A stretch of DNA of 48,898 nucleotides from Actinomycetes bacterium (GCA_021809805.1 JAJZKA010000006.1:1-48898); one strand, 5' to 3'; counted from the first letter of the stretch, positions 40,050-47,834 are shown. The notes: generated by a model not told the origin, from the letters alone. A program made the numbers and translations.

Positions 40050-41815
40050 CCGACAATTTGCAGCGTGTTACTCGACTTCCTTCTCGCGCAAGCCGCCGAT
40101 CGCCCGGCGCATCGGCGGCCGGCGATCGCGGCGCTGGTTCAGAACGTGAGCAGAACCCGCGTGGTTCCCAGGTGGTGCCCCTCTTCGTGAGCGCCTTCGC
40201 CAGCACCCCTCAGCACTGCGTGTGCCCGTCGGCCGCGCTCCTGGGCAGCCGGCGAGCGACGGCGGGACGAACCCGCTCGCGAAGGCCCAGGGCGCGCCGT
40301 GCAAGCACAGCCGCCGCGCCCTGGTCCACCGATATCCCCCGCACCCCGGCGCAGTTCGCCTGTCCAAGGACGGACGACCACGCCGGGTTGACGGAGATCA
40401 CCGCGACATCTTCTCGTGCACAACGGCTCGAGAGGACGGCGAAGAACTTGTGGTACGCAAAACTGGAAACAAGTCGCTTGAGCCGCCGCGAGGAGGAGCG
40501 CAGCTGGGCGCGCGCCCGGGTGAAGTCCAGCGTTTCCACGGCGATCGCGGCACCGTGACGACGGGCGACTTCGACGAGGGCCGCGACCGCGACGCCGAGA
40601 CGGTCGCGGTTTTGCTCCGCGGAGCCGGAGAGGTCGAGGGCGATCCGCCCGAAGGAGACCGGGTTCCCGTCCGCCTTCAGGAGAGACCAGGCGAGGTGGT
40701 CGGGGTTGAGGTCGGCGCCAAGAACCAAGGTGGGTTTCGCTTGGGATGTCTTCGGCGGCCGATCGAACGTCGCTTGCACAGACCAGGCGCCGTGGCGCTC
40801 GTCGAAGTGGAAACGGACGCTGACGGGAGAGCTGCAATGAAGACTTGGCGCGGCCTTGGCCGGCGGCCGCGGCACCGGCACCTGCTCGCCGGCGGCAAGC
40901 GCGGCGCTCTGGAGCGCGTAGAGCTCACGCTGACACTCGCGGGTCTGGAGCCTCTCCTTGTGGGCGGCGAAGTCGGGCGACATCGCGCAAGCAAGGGCCC
41001 CCCGATTGTTGACAAAGCCCCCGACAGCGATGCGCACCGACGCCTTTCCATCCGACAGATGCCGCAGAAAAGACCCGGAGCACGATGGCGTCATCTGATC
41101 GATCCTCGGAGACCACGATCCGCGCCGAGTAGTTGCCGGCGGCTCGACTCGCTGTCGCCGTAGAGGACGAAGTTCGCGCTCCGCGCCCGATCGAAGCGTT
41201 CGCGCCACTGCTCGTGGCTCTCATAGCCGCGTGCGAGCGGGTCGTTGCCCGCCATCACCAGTGTCCGCCCGCCGAAAAACACGCGCACGTCGTCGTCTTG
41301 GAGACGCTGTTGGAGCCGCTCGCATCGCGACGCCGGCCGGTCCCGCCGCCTGCGAGCCCGTGGCGCGTTGCGCGCTGACTCGTTCGTCGCATCGCCGTCG
41401 CCAGGCGGTCCTCGACGACGGCGAGATCCTGGCTCGAGCGCTGGAGCGCCAGCTTGGTCGACTCGATCGCTGCGGCCTGGGCGGCCGTCGCGGTCGTGGA
41501 GATCGCGGTCGCTTCGCGCTGCGACCAGCCACGGGCGATCAACTGCGAGCGCACGCCGCCTGCGTGTGCGTCGTGGCGTCCGGCGACGAACCACGGCTCG
41601 CCGAACAGCACGCAGCGGCGGTAGGTCTCGCGCACCGCGGACTGGAACGCCACGCCGTAGGCGTCGAGGAGCTCGAGAGCAGACGCGTCCAGCACCTTGG
41701 CGCCGGATCCCGCGGGAGGCGTCCTTGTCTCTTGACGAAGCGAACGGCGAGACGTGCTCATTTCCCCTTCGTCCGGTGTGTGCCGGATTCCGTCAGTTGG
41801 CGCGCTCAGCGACAC
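40050..41815 (-). mobile_element. tnpB: Decayed IS200/IS605-type TnpB (OrfB) gene
   Basis: Pieces in successive minus-strand frames make up one TnpB-like protein. From 41815: VLDASALELLDAYGVAFQSAVRETYRRCVLFGEPWF...RGWSQREATAISTTATAAQAA. Then frame 2: LQDDDVRVFFGGRTLVMAGNDPL. Then frame 3: GNYSARIVVSEDRSDDAIVL. Then the long frame 40210-41208 with the RuvC parts: LGADLNPDHLAW (first Asp), AVETLDF (Glu) and SVDQGAAAVLARRALGL (third Asp region). After a TGA at 40210 the same frame continues (GVLAKALTKRGTTWEPRG...) to about 40050. At least three frameshifts and a stop make it a pseudogene. No tnpA is adjacent. A guide (omega) RNA, if any, would overlap the 3' end near 40.05-40.2 kb. The perfect stem CGGCGC/GCGCCG at 40041-40054 lies there. 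Confidence 0.75.
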
Positions 41816-41880
41816 GTCACCATCTGAGCGTCCATACGGTCAGCATTAACGGCAAGCAGGTGCTCGATAGAAAATAATGC

Positions 41881-42096
41881 TCAACGATTGGGCGAGCAGT
41901 TGCTCACCCGTCCTGCGAGCGGGTCGAACCACGCTCCGCGATGGATGTCGGCCTCGGTGATCGGCAGGTAGGCGAGCGCGTCGGACTTCGTAGCGAAGGT
42001 CTGGGGGGCGGCGTGCAGCCGGCCTTCGTGCCAGTAGCTGGCCTGCCAGCGACCGGACGACCTCTTCCGGACCAAACCGAAGTGTCGACGTGCCAT
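41881..42096 (-). pseudogene. Tyrosine-type integrase, N-terminal fragment
   Basis: The fragment is 71 aa from ATG 42096 with AAGGAGG upstream. MARRHFGLVRKRSSGRWQASYWHEGRLHAAPQTFATKSDALAYL is the arm-type DNA-binding domain of phage/ICE integrases, followed by EADIHRGAWFDPLAGRV. The frame then ends in unrelated residues, so the core-binding and catalytic (RHRY) domains are missing. The TnpB relic begins 65 bp downstream, which points to replacement of the integrase body. It marks this stretch as a former integrative element. Confidence 0.8.
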
Positions 42097-42421
42097 CTAG
42101 GCCTCCTTGGGGAAGGCGGTCCTGGTTGCAGCCGCTCGTACGTGGTTACCAGTCAACCCGTGTACGTCGGCGTGTTCCGCACGAAACCTGGTGCGGAAGA
42201 GCCGGACGGAAACTACGGACGATGGCGAGCGGAATGTGAATCAACCAGGTGATTTGGCTGAATTGTGGCGAGACTTGGGACGCCCGAGTCGGTGATCTCG
42301 CTCCGCCCCCTCCGCGCACAGAAGGACGCGACGGAATGACGACCCCTCGTCGTCGCGTAAGCAGCGCCGAACGGCACCTATGGCGTCGAGTCCTGTGCTG
42401 CGGCGCCGCCCTCGACCGGCT
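42097..42421. other. Gap with a perfect hairpin
   Basis: TTCCGCAC (42175-42182) and GTGCGGAA (42191-42198) can form an 8-bp stem. No T-run follows it, so it is not a standard terminator. The place, upstream of the integrase remnant, is where an excisionase gene or attachment site would lie in an intact element. No gene is seen. Confidence 0.45.
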
Positions 42422-42808
42422 TCATGCGCGAATGACGGATACGTCCGCTGCGTGGGCTGCGAGCGCCCGGAGGTCACCGATGTCGCCGGTGAGAACCGAC
42501 CCACTCGGCTCGGCAATGGCGACGATGAGCGCATCGACGGCCGATCCTCGCTGCGCGGCGGCGCGCAGTATGCCGGCTCGGCGAGCGAGGTGCTCGGGGA
42601 CCTCGTCGACGACGTCGCAGGTTTTCAAGAACCTGTTCGTAACGGCGTCGTGCTGCGGGCGGCCGCTGAGGCACTCGACGAGGACCACGGTCGACACCAC
42701 GGGCGGCCAGATGCCTTGGCGAACGAAGACGGTGATCAGCGCAGCGGCATCCTGGCTCCGTCGGGCGAGGCGAGATACGCCTCCGGAGTCCAGCACCAGT
42801 CGCGTCAC
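42422..42808 (-). CDS. vapC: VapC-like PIN-domain toxin
   Basis: The protein is 128 aa. Acidic PIN residues are in place: D7 in RLVLDSGG, E45 in VVLVECLSG, D92 in SAVDALIVA, and D109/D112 in TGDIGDL. VapC toxins are Mg-dependent RNases, often cleaving tRNA or the sarcin-ricin loop. It overlaps the antitoxin gene by 4 nt (ATGA), so it is the second gene of a leftward pair. The length and motif set are normal, so it should be active unless neutralised by its partner. Confidence 0.9.
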   Translation of the reverse strand: MTRLVLDSGGVSRLARRSQDAAALITVFVRQGIWPPVVSTVVLVECLSGRPQHDAVTNRFLKTCDVVDEVPEHLARRAGILRAAAQRGSAVDALIVAIAEPSGSVLTGDIGDLRALAAHAADVSVIRA

Positions 42809-43056
42809 GACGCCCGGCTTGCGTCCCCGGGGCGTCTGACCTGGTCTGCGACGGCCTCGGCCCTGGCCACTGCCGCGTCGTCAGGCGGTCCGACCTCGGC
42901 GACGAGCTCATCGACGTAGCGTGCCGTCTCCTCGAGCAGCGTCTGACGTCGAAGCTCGGCCTGCACGGCCCTGCGCAGCAGGTCCGAGGCCGGCAGACCT
43001 CGGTCCTTGACGGCGCGGTAGAGGTCGTCTGGAAGGTAGACCTGCATCCGGGGCAT
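42805..43056 (-). CDS. vapB: RHH-type antitoxin (VapB-like)
   Basis: The protein is 83 aa. The N-terminal ribbon-helix-helix MPRMQVYLPDDLYRAVKDRGLPASDLLRRAVQAELRRQ is followed by an acidic, helical tail (TARYVDELVAEVGPPDDAAVARAE) that would wrap the toxin. There is no Shine-Dalgarno before the ATG, and operator-like repeats directly abut it, so the mRNA may be leaderless. It should repress its own operon alone or with VapC. Confidence 0.85.
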   Translation of the reverse strand: MPRMQVYLPDDLYRAVKDRGLPASDLLRRAVQAELRRQTLLEETARYVDELVAEVGPPDDAAVARAEAVADQVRRPGDASRAS

Positions 43057-43074
43057 ACGCCTACTATACGCCTA
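43056..43074. promoter_or_regulatory. Direct repeat at the vapBC promoter
   Basis: TACGCCTA occurs at 43056-43063 and again at 43067-43074, 11 bp apart, about one helical turn. This fits binding of two RHH dimers on one face of the DNA next to the antitoxin ATG. Confidence 0.6.
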
Positions 43075-43182
43075 GGTCCGGAGTCGTTCGAGCACGATCT
43101 CCTGCTCGGTCGGTGCACATCGACCGTGGCGGATCAGGAGCAGATCGACAGCGCACAGCGTCACCGGGCGCCCCGACCTGGA

Positions 43183-43198
43183 CAGCGCAGATCGGCAC
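43183..43198. repeat. 16-bp direct repeat, copy 1
   Basis: CAGCGCAGATCGGCAC is identical to 44448-44463. The two copies lie on either side of the 362-aa gene. Confidence 0.7.
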
Positions 43199-43222
43199 GG
43201 CGGGCGCCGTGGGCTCCAGTTG

Positions 43223-44311
43223 TCACGTGGTCTCCGCCGGTCGCCACCTCCGCGCTGGATTGGACTCCTGGGCCGTCCATGACTGCGGCGGGCCGACCAC
43301 TTCGAGAACGTCAGAGAGCCAGAACGAGACGTCCGGGTCCCAACCAGCGAGGAAGGTTGCCGACTCCGTGTCCATCGACAGCGCTCGGCCAGAGGTCGCG
43401 AGGTACCCGTTTAACGTGAGGTGGACCGCGTCGTAGTCACTCGCGGCGGCCGACCAGTCGGGAATGATCCACCGGCGGTTGAGCCCGGTCGCGATCGACC
43501 AGTGAGCGATCCGTTTGCCCGTGACATCGATGCCGTAGGTCGAGACGAGTTCCATCCACTTGTCTGCGCCGTCGATCTCGAAGACCCGCACCGACCCGCT
43601 CGGGCGCACTGGCCAACACAGCGCCATCGGGGCTTCGTGAGTGTCCTCCTCGAGCAGCAACCCGACCGCACCAAGACCCGGGCGCGACCGCGTCGTGGCG
43701 GCGACGACCGGTGGATGCTGTCCGTAGCGTTCGAGATCCCTGGCGAGAATCGACCACTGCGGCGTGGACCACCACGGACCGCCCACCCATTGCCCCCGGT
43801 GGCGCGTGCCGGGACCGGTCACCTGGTCCCGCCAAACCTCGAGAACGGCTCGAGCGCCCTGGAAGGCGGGAGCCGCCTTGACGCTCCCCTCTCTTTTGTC
43901 GACGAAGACCTGGCGCGAAGGATCGAGCCCGGCCGACCACCACGTCGCTGCGGGCGACGCCGCAATGCGAGCCGCGACCGGCGCAAGCGCGGCGGAGAGC
44001 CGCGGATCAGCGAGCGCCACGTCCATCTCGTCGGGCTCCTGCCAGTAGCGCGCTTCGTCGACGGAGTCGGCGACGCACTCGAGGAGCTGCTCCTCGTTCG
44101 CTGGATCGGCGAGCGCGGCGAAGTCGATAGCCGGAAGGAACTCCTCGAGCACCCGTAGCAAGCTGTCCGGCTCGGGTTGGAAGATGGCTCTCCAGAATGG
44201 CGACGAGACCGGATCGGGATGGAGTCGATCGAGCACCGTCCAACAGAGACGACGTCCCCTCGGACCCTTGTCGAGACCGCTCCCAGCATCGCCCGCGGTC
44301 ATCGGGAGCAC
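43223..44311 (-). CDS. Uncharacterised 362-aa protein, member of a family with a second copy in the window
   Basis: The start is GTG 44311, or ATG 44302. I recognise no named family. The N-terminal half is helical and acidic (SLLRVLEEFLPAIDFAALADPANEEQLLECVADSVDEARYWQEPDEMDVALADP; LSAALAPVAARIAASPAATWW). The C-terminal half is beta-rich with many Trp residues. There are no membrane segments, no signal peptide and no nucleotide-binding loop. It lies in an island of toxin-antitoxin genes and mobile remnants, between VapBC and a PIN relic. A C-terminal paralogue fragment sits at 13294-13755, so the family has moved or duplicated in this genome. The neighbourhood suggests an accessory, possibly defence-related, role; this is inference only. 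Confidence 0.75.
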   Translation of the reverse strand: MLPMTAGDAGSGLDKGPRGRRLCWTVLDRLHPDPVSSPFWRAIFQPEPDSLLRVLEEFLPAIDFAALADPANEEQLLECVADSVDEARYWQEPDEMDVALADPRLSAALAPVAARIAASPAATWWSAGLDPSRQVFVDKREGSVKAAPAFQGARAVLEVWRDQVTGPGTRHRGQWVGGPWWSTPQWSILARDLERYGQHPPVVAATTRSRPGLGAVGLLLEEDTHEAPMALCWPVRPSGSVRVFEIDGADKWMELVSTYGIDVTGKRIAHWSIATGLNRRWIIPDWSAAASDYDAVHLTLNGYLATSGRALSMDTESATFLAGWDPDVSFWLSDVLEVVGPPQSWTAQESNPARRWRPAETT

Positions 44312-44447
44312 GTTATCGGCGAAGATCGCCCCGTTCCGAGCTACCTCGACTGGTCGCTAGGTACGTGGGCCGTCGGGGGAGCAGCTCCCGCACGGGCTTC
44401 GCTACCGAATGTCGCGCCAGAAACGTCAGTCATCGTCACTGGTCGAC

Positions 44448-44463
44448 CAGCGCAGATCGGCAC
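44448..44463. repeat. 16-bp direct repeat, copy 2
   Basis: It is identical to 43183-43198 (CAGCGCAGATCGGCAC) and lies upstream of the 362-aa gene. Confidence 0.7.
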
Positions 44464-44552
44464 ATATGGCGTCTCCTCGTGATGCGCCGGCGGCGGTCCA
44501 TCCCGGCAGGCGACGGGGTGGTCGCCGGCAGCTCAGGTGGGCGCCGGCTCGG

Positions 44553-44680
44553 TCAGAGTCGGCGGATCTCGAAGCGTCCTTCGAGTTGCGTGGCGAGGCC
44601 CGCCATGTCGCCTGGGTCCGAGGTGAGGATTTCCACCGGCCCCCAAATTTCTTCTGTGGTCCCCTCCAATTCGGCGCGGC
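44553..44680 (-). pseudogene. C-terminal relic of a PIN-domain toxin
   Basis: The minus strand reads EGTTEEIWGPVEILTSDPGDMAGLATQLEGRFEIRRL then TGA (44555-44553). This is the last strand-helix-strand of a PIN domain, including the acidic D/xxD segment (TSDPGDM). Everything upstream, where the first Asp and Glu should be, is gone. The 5' limit is approximate. It is too short for the ORF track. Confidence 0.6.
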
Positions 44681-44698
44681 TCGTACCGAGACCGTGCC

Positions 44699-44710
44699 GT
44701 TACATGTAAC
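44699..44710. promoter_or_regulatory. Palindromic operator of the mazEF pair
   Basis: GTTACATGTAAC is a perfect 12-bp palindrome ending nine nt before the antitoxin ATG. It is the likely autoregulatory site of the MazE-type antitoxin. Confidence 0.7.
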
Positions 44711-44718
44711 ATTGAGGT

Positions 44719-44937
44719 ATGGCTACCGACCGTGGTTCGTCCGTTCGGACTCGTGTGCAGGCGCATCGGGCGCGGCTTCGCGCGGAGGGGTTGCGCCCAG
44801 TCCAAATCTGGGTGCCCGATGTGCGAGCGCCCCAGTTCGTCGCGGAGGCTCACCGGCAGAGTGCGCTGGTTGCGTCCTCGCCGATGGCGCAGGACGACCA
44901 AGACTTCATCGACGCGCTCTCGGCTGACGAGGAGTGA
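44719..44937 (+). CDS. mazE: MazE-family antitoxin
   Basis: The protein is 72 aa. RVQAHRARLRAEGLRPVQIWVPDVRAPQFVAEAHRQSALVA is the conserved core of the short actinobacterial MazE family. An acidic tail (SPMAQDDQDFIDALSADEE) follows, which should occupy the toxin's RNA-binding groove. It overlaps mazF by 4 nt (GTGA). GAGG sits too close to the ATG to be an ideal ribosome-binding site, so translation may be leaderless. Confidence 0.9.
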   Translation: MATDRGSSVRTRVQAHRARLRAEGLRPVQIWVPDVRAPQFVAEAHRQSALVASSPMAQDDQDFIDALSADEE

Positions 44938-45263
44938 GGCGCGGCGAGGTCTGGACCGCGGCTGCGGGGTCTGGCTACGCCGGCAAGCCTCGGCCGGTCG
45001 TCATCGTCCAGGATGACCGGTTCGACGCGACTGACTCGGTCACAGTCTGCGGGTTCACGACCGACCCCACCGAAGCGCCGCTCTTCCGGCTCCTCGTGGA
45101 AGTGAGTGAGCAGAACGGGCTTAACGAGCCGAGCAGTCTCATGATCGACAAGTTGACGACGGTCCGGCGAGCGAAACTTGGCGAGCGAATCGGCCGCCTC
45201 GCTGATGAAGACATGGTCCGTCTCGATCGAGCCGTCGTCGTCTTCCTCGGACTTGCTGGCTGA
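44934..45263 (+). CDS. mazF: MazF/PemK-family endoribonuclease toxin
   Basis: The protein is 109 aa from GTG 44934. The PemK/MazF fold signatures are RRGEVWTAA at the N-terminus, GKPRPVVIVQDDRFD (with the catalytic-loop Arg), VTVCGFTTDPTEAPLFRLLVE (catalytic Thr/Ser region), and MIDKLTTVRRAKLGERIGRLADEDMVRLDRAVVVFLGL. MazF cleaves mRNA or rRNA at short motifs. It is an intact pair with MazE. Its 3' end from 45196, including non-coding sequence after the stop, is found again at 46385-46469. Confidence 0.92.
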   Translation: MRRGEVWTAAAGSGYAGKPRPVVIVQDDRFDATDSVTVCGFTTDPTEAPLFRLLVEVSEQNGLNEPSSLMIDKLTTVRRAKLGERIGRLADEDMVRLDRAVVVFLGLAG

Positions 45264-45280
45264 GAGTCCCAGGTGGGTCA
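45196..45280. repeat. 85-bp direct repeat, copy 1 (mazF 3' end)
   Basis: By my alignment 79 of 85 positions match 46385-46469, with no gaps. It covers the last 22 codons of mazF, its stop, and about 17 bp beyond it. The two copies flank the AlbA_2-domain gene with a period of 1189 bp. Confidence 0.9.
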
Positions 45281-45295
45281 CGGGGTCGATCAACC

Positions 45296-46372
45296 ATGAG
45301 CTCTCCTGGCGGCGATGAAGATCAGTCGCAGACCGGGCACGCCGTTCCTCATGCTCGGGTTTCCCGTCAGGTGCTCGACGCGCACATCGTCGTCCGGGGC
45401 GAGGGCGATGAGTGGGATTTCAAGGCCACGCTCGGCGACCTGACGAAGGCCGCTTCGCGCGTCAGCCTCGCGAAGGATGCGCTCGCCTTCGCCAACTTGC
45501 CGGAAGGCGGCACCATCATCGTCGGCGTCGCAAACGACTTCACACGGGTGGGGCTGGCTGACGCCGAGCACCTGGACACGACTGTCATTCGACGTGCCGT
45601 TGAGAAGTACATCGACGGCGATTTCGTGGTCGTCGCGGCCGAGCACGTCGTGACTGAAGAGGGAGACGTGCCCAAGCGATACGGCATCGTCCACTTCTCT
45701 CGGCGGTCCCTGCAGCCCGTGATCGCCGCAGAGGACGGGTCGTTTTCAAACGAACGACCGCCGGAGTTCCGAAAGGGAGACATCCTTGTCCGACGTGGCG
45801 CAGCCAGCACCCGCGCCAATACCGCCGATGTTCGTCGGCTGCTGACCAGTGGTGTCGTCAGCCAGGAGCGGATGGACGCGGCAAGGGAGCTGTGGGCATC
45901 AATCGTCGAGCTACGAGAGCTTCTGGGTGGAGTGGAGACTCTCTTCGACATCCTCACGGAGGACGAGTACGGCGACGTGCCCGGAGATGCGAAATTGCGG
46001 GCTTACGTCTCCGAGGCGACCGAATTTGAGATAGCCACCAAGGTGAGTGAGATCGGACGCCGAGTCCGGCTGCTCAGGCCCCTCCTTCCTGACCAGCTCT
46101 ACCTCAGCTATTGGCTCTACGGCGCGTTCGTCGGGCGGGTCCTCCTCAAGGCGGTCCGACAAATACGGGCGGGCGTCTTCAGGTCGTGGGCGGAACGCGA
46201 CGACGGGTCATCGGATGGATATCTGTACGAGATTGCTTCGCGGCTGCTTGGCGCTCCTGAGCTACAGGCGATCTGGACGGGAGGAACCTTCCGCAGCGTC
46301 AAGCCGGCTCTGGACGCTTTTGAACGAGACATCTGCGCGGCAATAAGGGACGTGCTGAGCGGACTTGCCTGA
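45296..46372 (+). CDS. AlbA_2 / Schlafen-like putative DNA-binding protein
   Basis: The protein is 358 aa from ATG 45296. The N-terminal ~150 residues are an AlbA_2 (Schlafen) domain: GEGDEWDFKATLGDLTKAASRVSLAKDALAFANLPEGGTIIVGVAND, then EKYIDGDFVVVAAEHVVTEEG, RYGIVHFSRRSLQPVIAAEDG and FRKGDILVRRGAASTRANTADVRRLL. The rest is helical with no recognised domain (LWASIVELRELLGGVETLFDIL; PLLPDQLYLSYWLYGAFVGRVLLKAVRQIRAG). AlbA_2 proteins bind nucleic acid or nucleotide, and several are linked to phage defence. It is flanked by two copies of the mazF 3' end, so it seems to have arrived as a cassette. The codon use and GC look slightly lower than in neighbouring metabolic genes. Its start has only a weak ribosome-binding site. 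Confidence 0.8.
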   Translation: MSSPGGDEDQSQTGHAVPHARVSRQVLDAHIVVRGEGDEWDFKATLGDLTKAASRVSLAKDALAFANLPEGGTIIVGVANDFTRVGLADAEHLDTTVIRRAVEKYIDGDFVVVAAEHVVTEEGDVPKRYGIVHFSRRSLQPVIAAEDGSFSNERPPEFRKGDILVRRGAASTRANTADVRRLLTSGVVSQERMDAARELWASIVELRELLGGVETLFDILTEDEYGDVPGDAKLRAYVSEATEFEIATKVSEIGRRVRLLRPLLPDQLYLSYWLYGAFVGRVLLKAVRQIRAGVFRSWAERDDGSSDGYLYEIASRLLGAPELQAIWTGGTFRSVKPALDAFERDICAAIRDVLSGLA

Positions 46373-46384
46373 TCCATACACGGC

Positions 46385-46469
46385 GCCTCGCTGATGAAGA
46401 CATGGTCCGTCTCGATCGTGCCGTCGTGGTCTTCCTCCGACTGGTTGGCCGAGAGTCCCAGGTGGGTCA
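46385..46469. repeat. 85-bp direct repeat, copy 2 (diverged mazF 3' end)
   Basis: It encodes RLADEDMVRLDRAVVVFL-like residues in a frame without the rest of mazF, and the stop position reads CGA, so it is only a remnant. Six substitutions separate it from 45196-45280. Confidence 0.9.
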
Positions 46470-46631
46470 TCACCTCAAGTTGCGACTTCCTATTTCACCT
46501 TCATTGACCGCTACTTACTGTTTCCTGTTCCGCCATTTACAAGGCCTTTCTCGCCTGTCATAACTGGCTCTCGTGCTCCCAATGATTGACACCGCTGCAT
46601 CGCCGATGCGTGGAGGTGCGACAGCGCCGTG

Positions 46632-47783
46632 ATGAGTCTCACGACGATGTCGCCCTCTGCCTGGCGCTACTACGTCGAGGAGATCGCGCGCGGTCGCGAG
46701 GACTACTTCGCGAAAGGTGCCGAGCGTTCGGGCCAGTTCTCTGGTCGCGGCGCGGAAGCGCTCGGGATTGCGGGGCACGTGGCCAACGCGGTGACGCTGG
46801 AACGACTCTTCGGACACGGCACCGATCCCCGCGACGGTTCCGCGCTCGGGCGCGGCTTCGATCCCGACAACGAGCGCGCCGTCGCTGGGTTCGCCCTCAC
46901 GTTCTCGCCGCCGAAGAGCGTCTCGGTGCTGTGGGCACTCGCCGACAAATCGGCCTCCGCCGAGGTACTCGCCGCGCACGAGGCAGCGGTCCGCGCGTCG
47001 ATGGGATTCGTCGAAGATCACGCCGCGTTTACCCGACGAGGGCACAACGGTGTACTCCAGGTCGACACTGAAGGACTCCTCGCAGCGAGCTTTCTTCACC
47101 GGACCTCGCGCGCCGCTGACCCGCAGCTCCACACGCACGTCTTCGTCGCCAACAAGGTCCGCGCGGAGGACGGTGCCTGGCTTGCGCTCGACGGACGTGA
47201 GCTGTTCGCCACCCAGAAGGCGACCGGGATGCTCTACAAGGCGGCGCTTCGCACGGAGCTGACCGAACGTCTCGGCTTGTCCTGGTCTGCGGTCGATGAC
47301 GACGGCGCAGCGGAGATCGAGGGTGTACCGCCGCTCCTGCTCGATTACTGGTCCGCGCGTCGTCACGAGCTGAAGGCCCTCGGCGACGAGCTGATCGCGA
47401 ACCGCTCCGCCAAGGTTGGCCGATCGCTCTCGCCGAACGAACGGGCCGAGTGCTTCCAGATCGCCGCCTACCGGACGCGGACCGCGAAGGTCGACGCGGA
47501 CACCCCGACCGAGGAGCTGCGCGGACATTGGCGCGCGGAGGCCGAGGCATGGGGACTCGCGCCCGAGACCTGGACCGCGGACCCTGGAAGGACCCTTAAG
47601 ACGCCGCGCTCGCGACTGCGATTTCTTGGGCGCGATCCGGGCGCGATCGGGCGCGTAATCCCAGGTCGTAAGGAAGACCACCGGTCAGTGACGGTCAAAT
47701 CAAGAAATCGCTTTGACCAGGGAAAACAGAAGATAATTGAGAGAGAGCACCGAGCACAACTCCTCTACCCAGGGAGAATGTGA
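46632..47783 (+). CDS. MobF-type conjugative relaxase, truncated (N-terminal nickase domain only)
   Basis: The start is ATG 46632; the track uses the GTG just before it. The product is about 383 aa, where MobF/TrwC relaxases are usually 900 or more. The TrwC nickase domain is complete in motifs: the N-terminal Tyr pair (AWRYYVEEIARGREDYFAKG), LTFSPPKSVSVLWALAD, and the three-His metal site (FLHRTSRAADPQLHTHVFVANKV). After about residue 310 the family similarity fades (WTADPGRTLKTPRSRL). The C-terminal end is lower in GC and unlike the rest (KSRNRFDQGKQKIIEREHRA). The TraI-type helicase half is missing. Relaxases nick oriT of an ICE or conjugative plasmid, so this is strong evidence of a former conjugative element. 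Confidence 0.85.
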   Translation: MSLTTMSPSAWRYYVEEIARGREDYFAKGAERSGQFSGRGAEALGIAGHVANAVTLERLFGHGTDPRDGSALGRGFDPDNERAVAGFALTFSPPKSVSVLWALADKSASAEVLAAHEAAVRASMGFVEDHAAFTRRGHNGVLQVDTEGLLAASFLHRTSRAADPQLHTHVFVANKVRAEDGAWLALDGRELFATQKATGMLYKAALRTELTERLGLSWSAVDDDGAAEIEGVPPLLLDYWSARRHELKALGDELIANRSAKVGRSLSPNERAECFQIAAYRTRTAKVDADTPTEELRGHWRAEAEAWGLAPETWTADPGRTLKTPRSRLRFLGRDPGAIGRVIPGRKEDHRSVTVKSRNRFDQGKQKIIEREHRAQLLYPGRM

Positions 47784-47834
47784 CCCCAGGCAGGTCCCGA
47801 TTCCAGGGGGGTCGTCGCCAGATTACCGACCGGG

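Larger units (their letters stand above)
44312..44698. other. Intergenic stretch with direct repeat and PIN relic
   Basis: Apart from the 16-bp repeat copy and the PIN-domain relic listed separately, I see no gene. Frames are short and Arg-rich. Confidence 0.5.

Noticed and set aside
40041-40054. CGGCGC-TG-GCGCCG hairpin as a terminator
   Set aside because: No T-run on either side; more likely part of the TnpB element end or chance.
42175-42198. TTCCGCAC/GTGCGGAA hairpin as a tRNA arm or att site
   Set aside because: No cloverleaf or T-loop nearby, no second copy found; kept only as an unexplained hairpin.
46515-47681. 388-aa minus-strand ORF
   Set aside because: Antisense shadow of the MobF relaxase, whose motifs are all on the plus strand.
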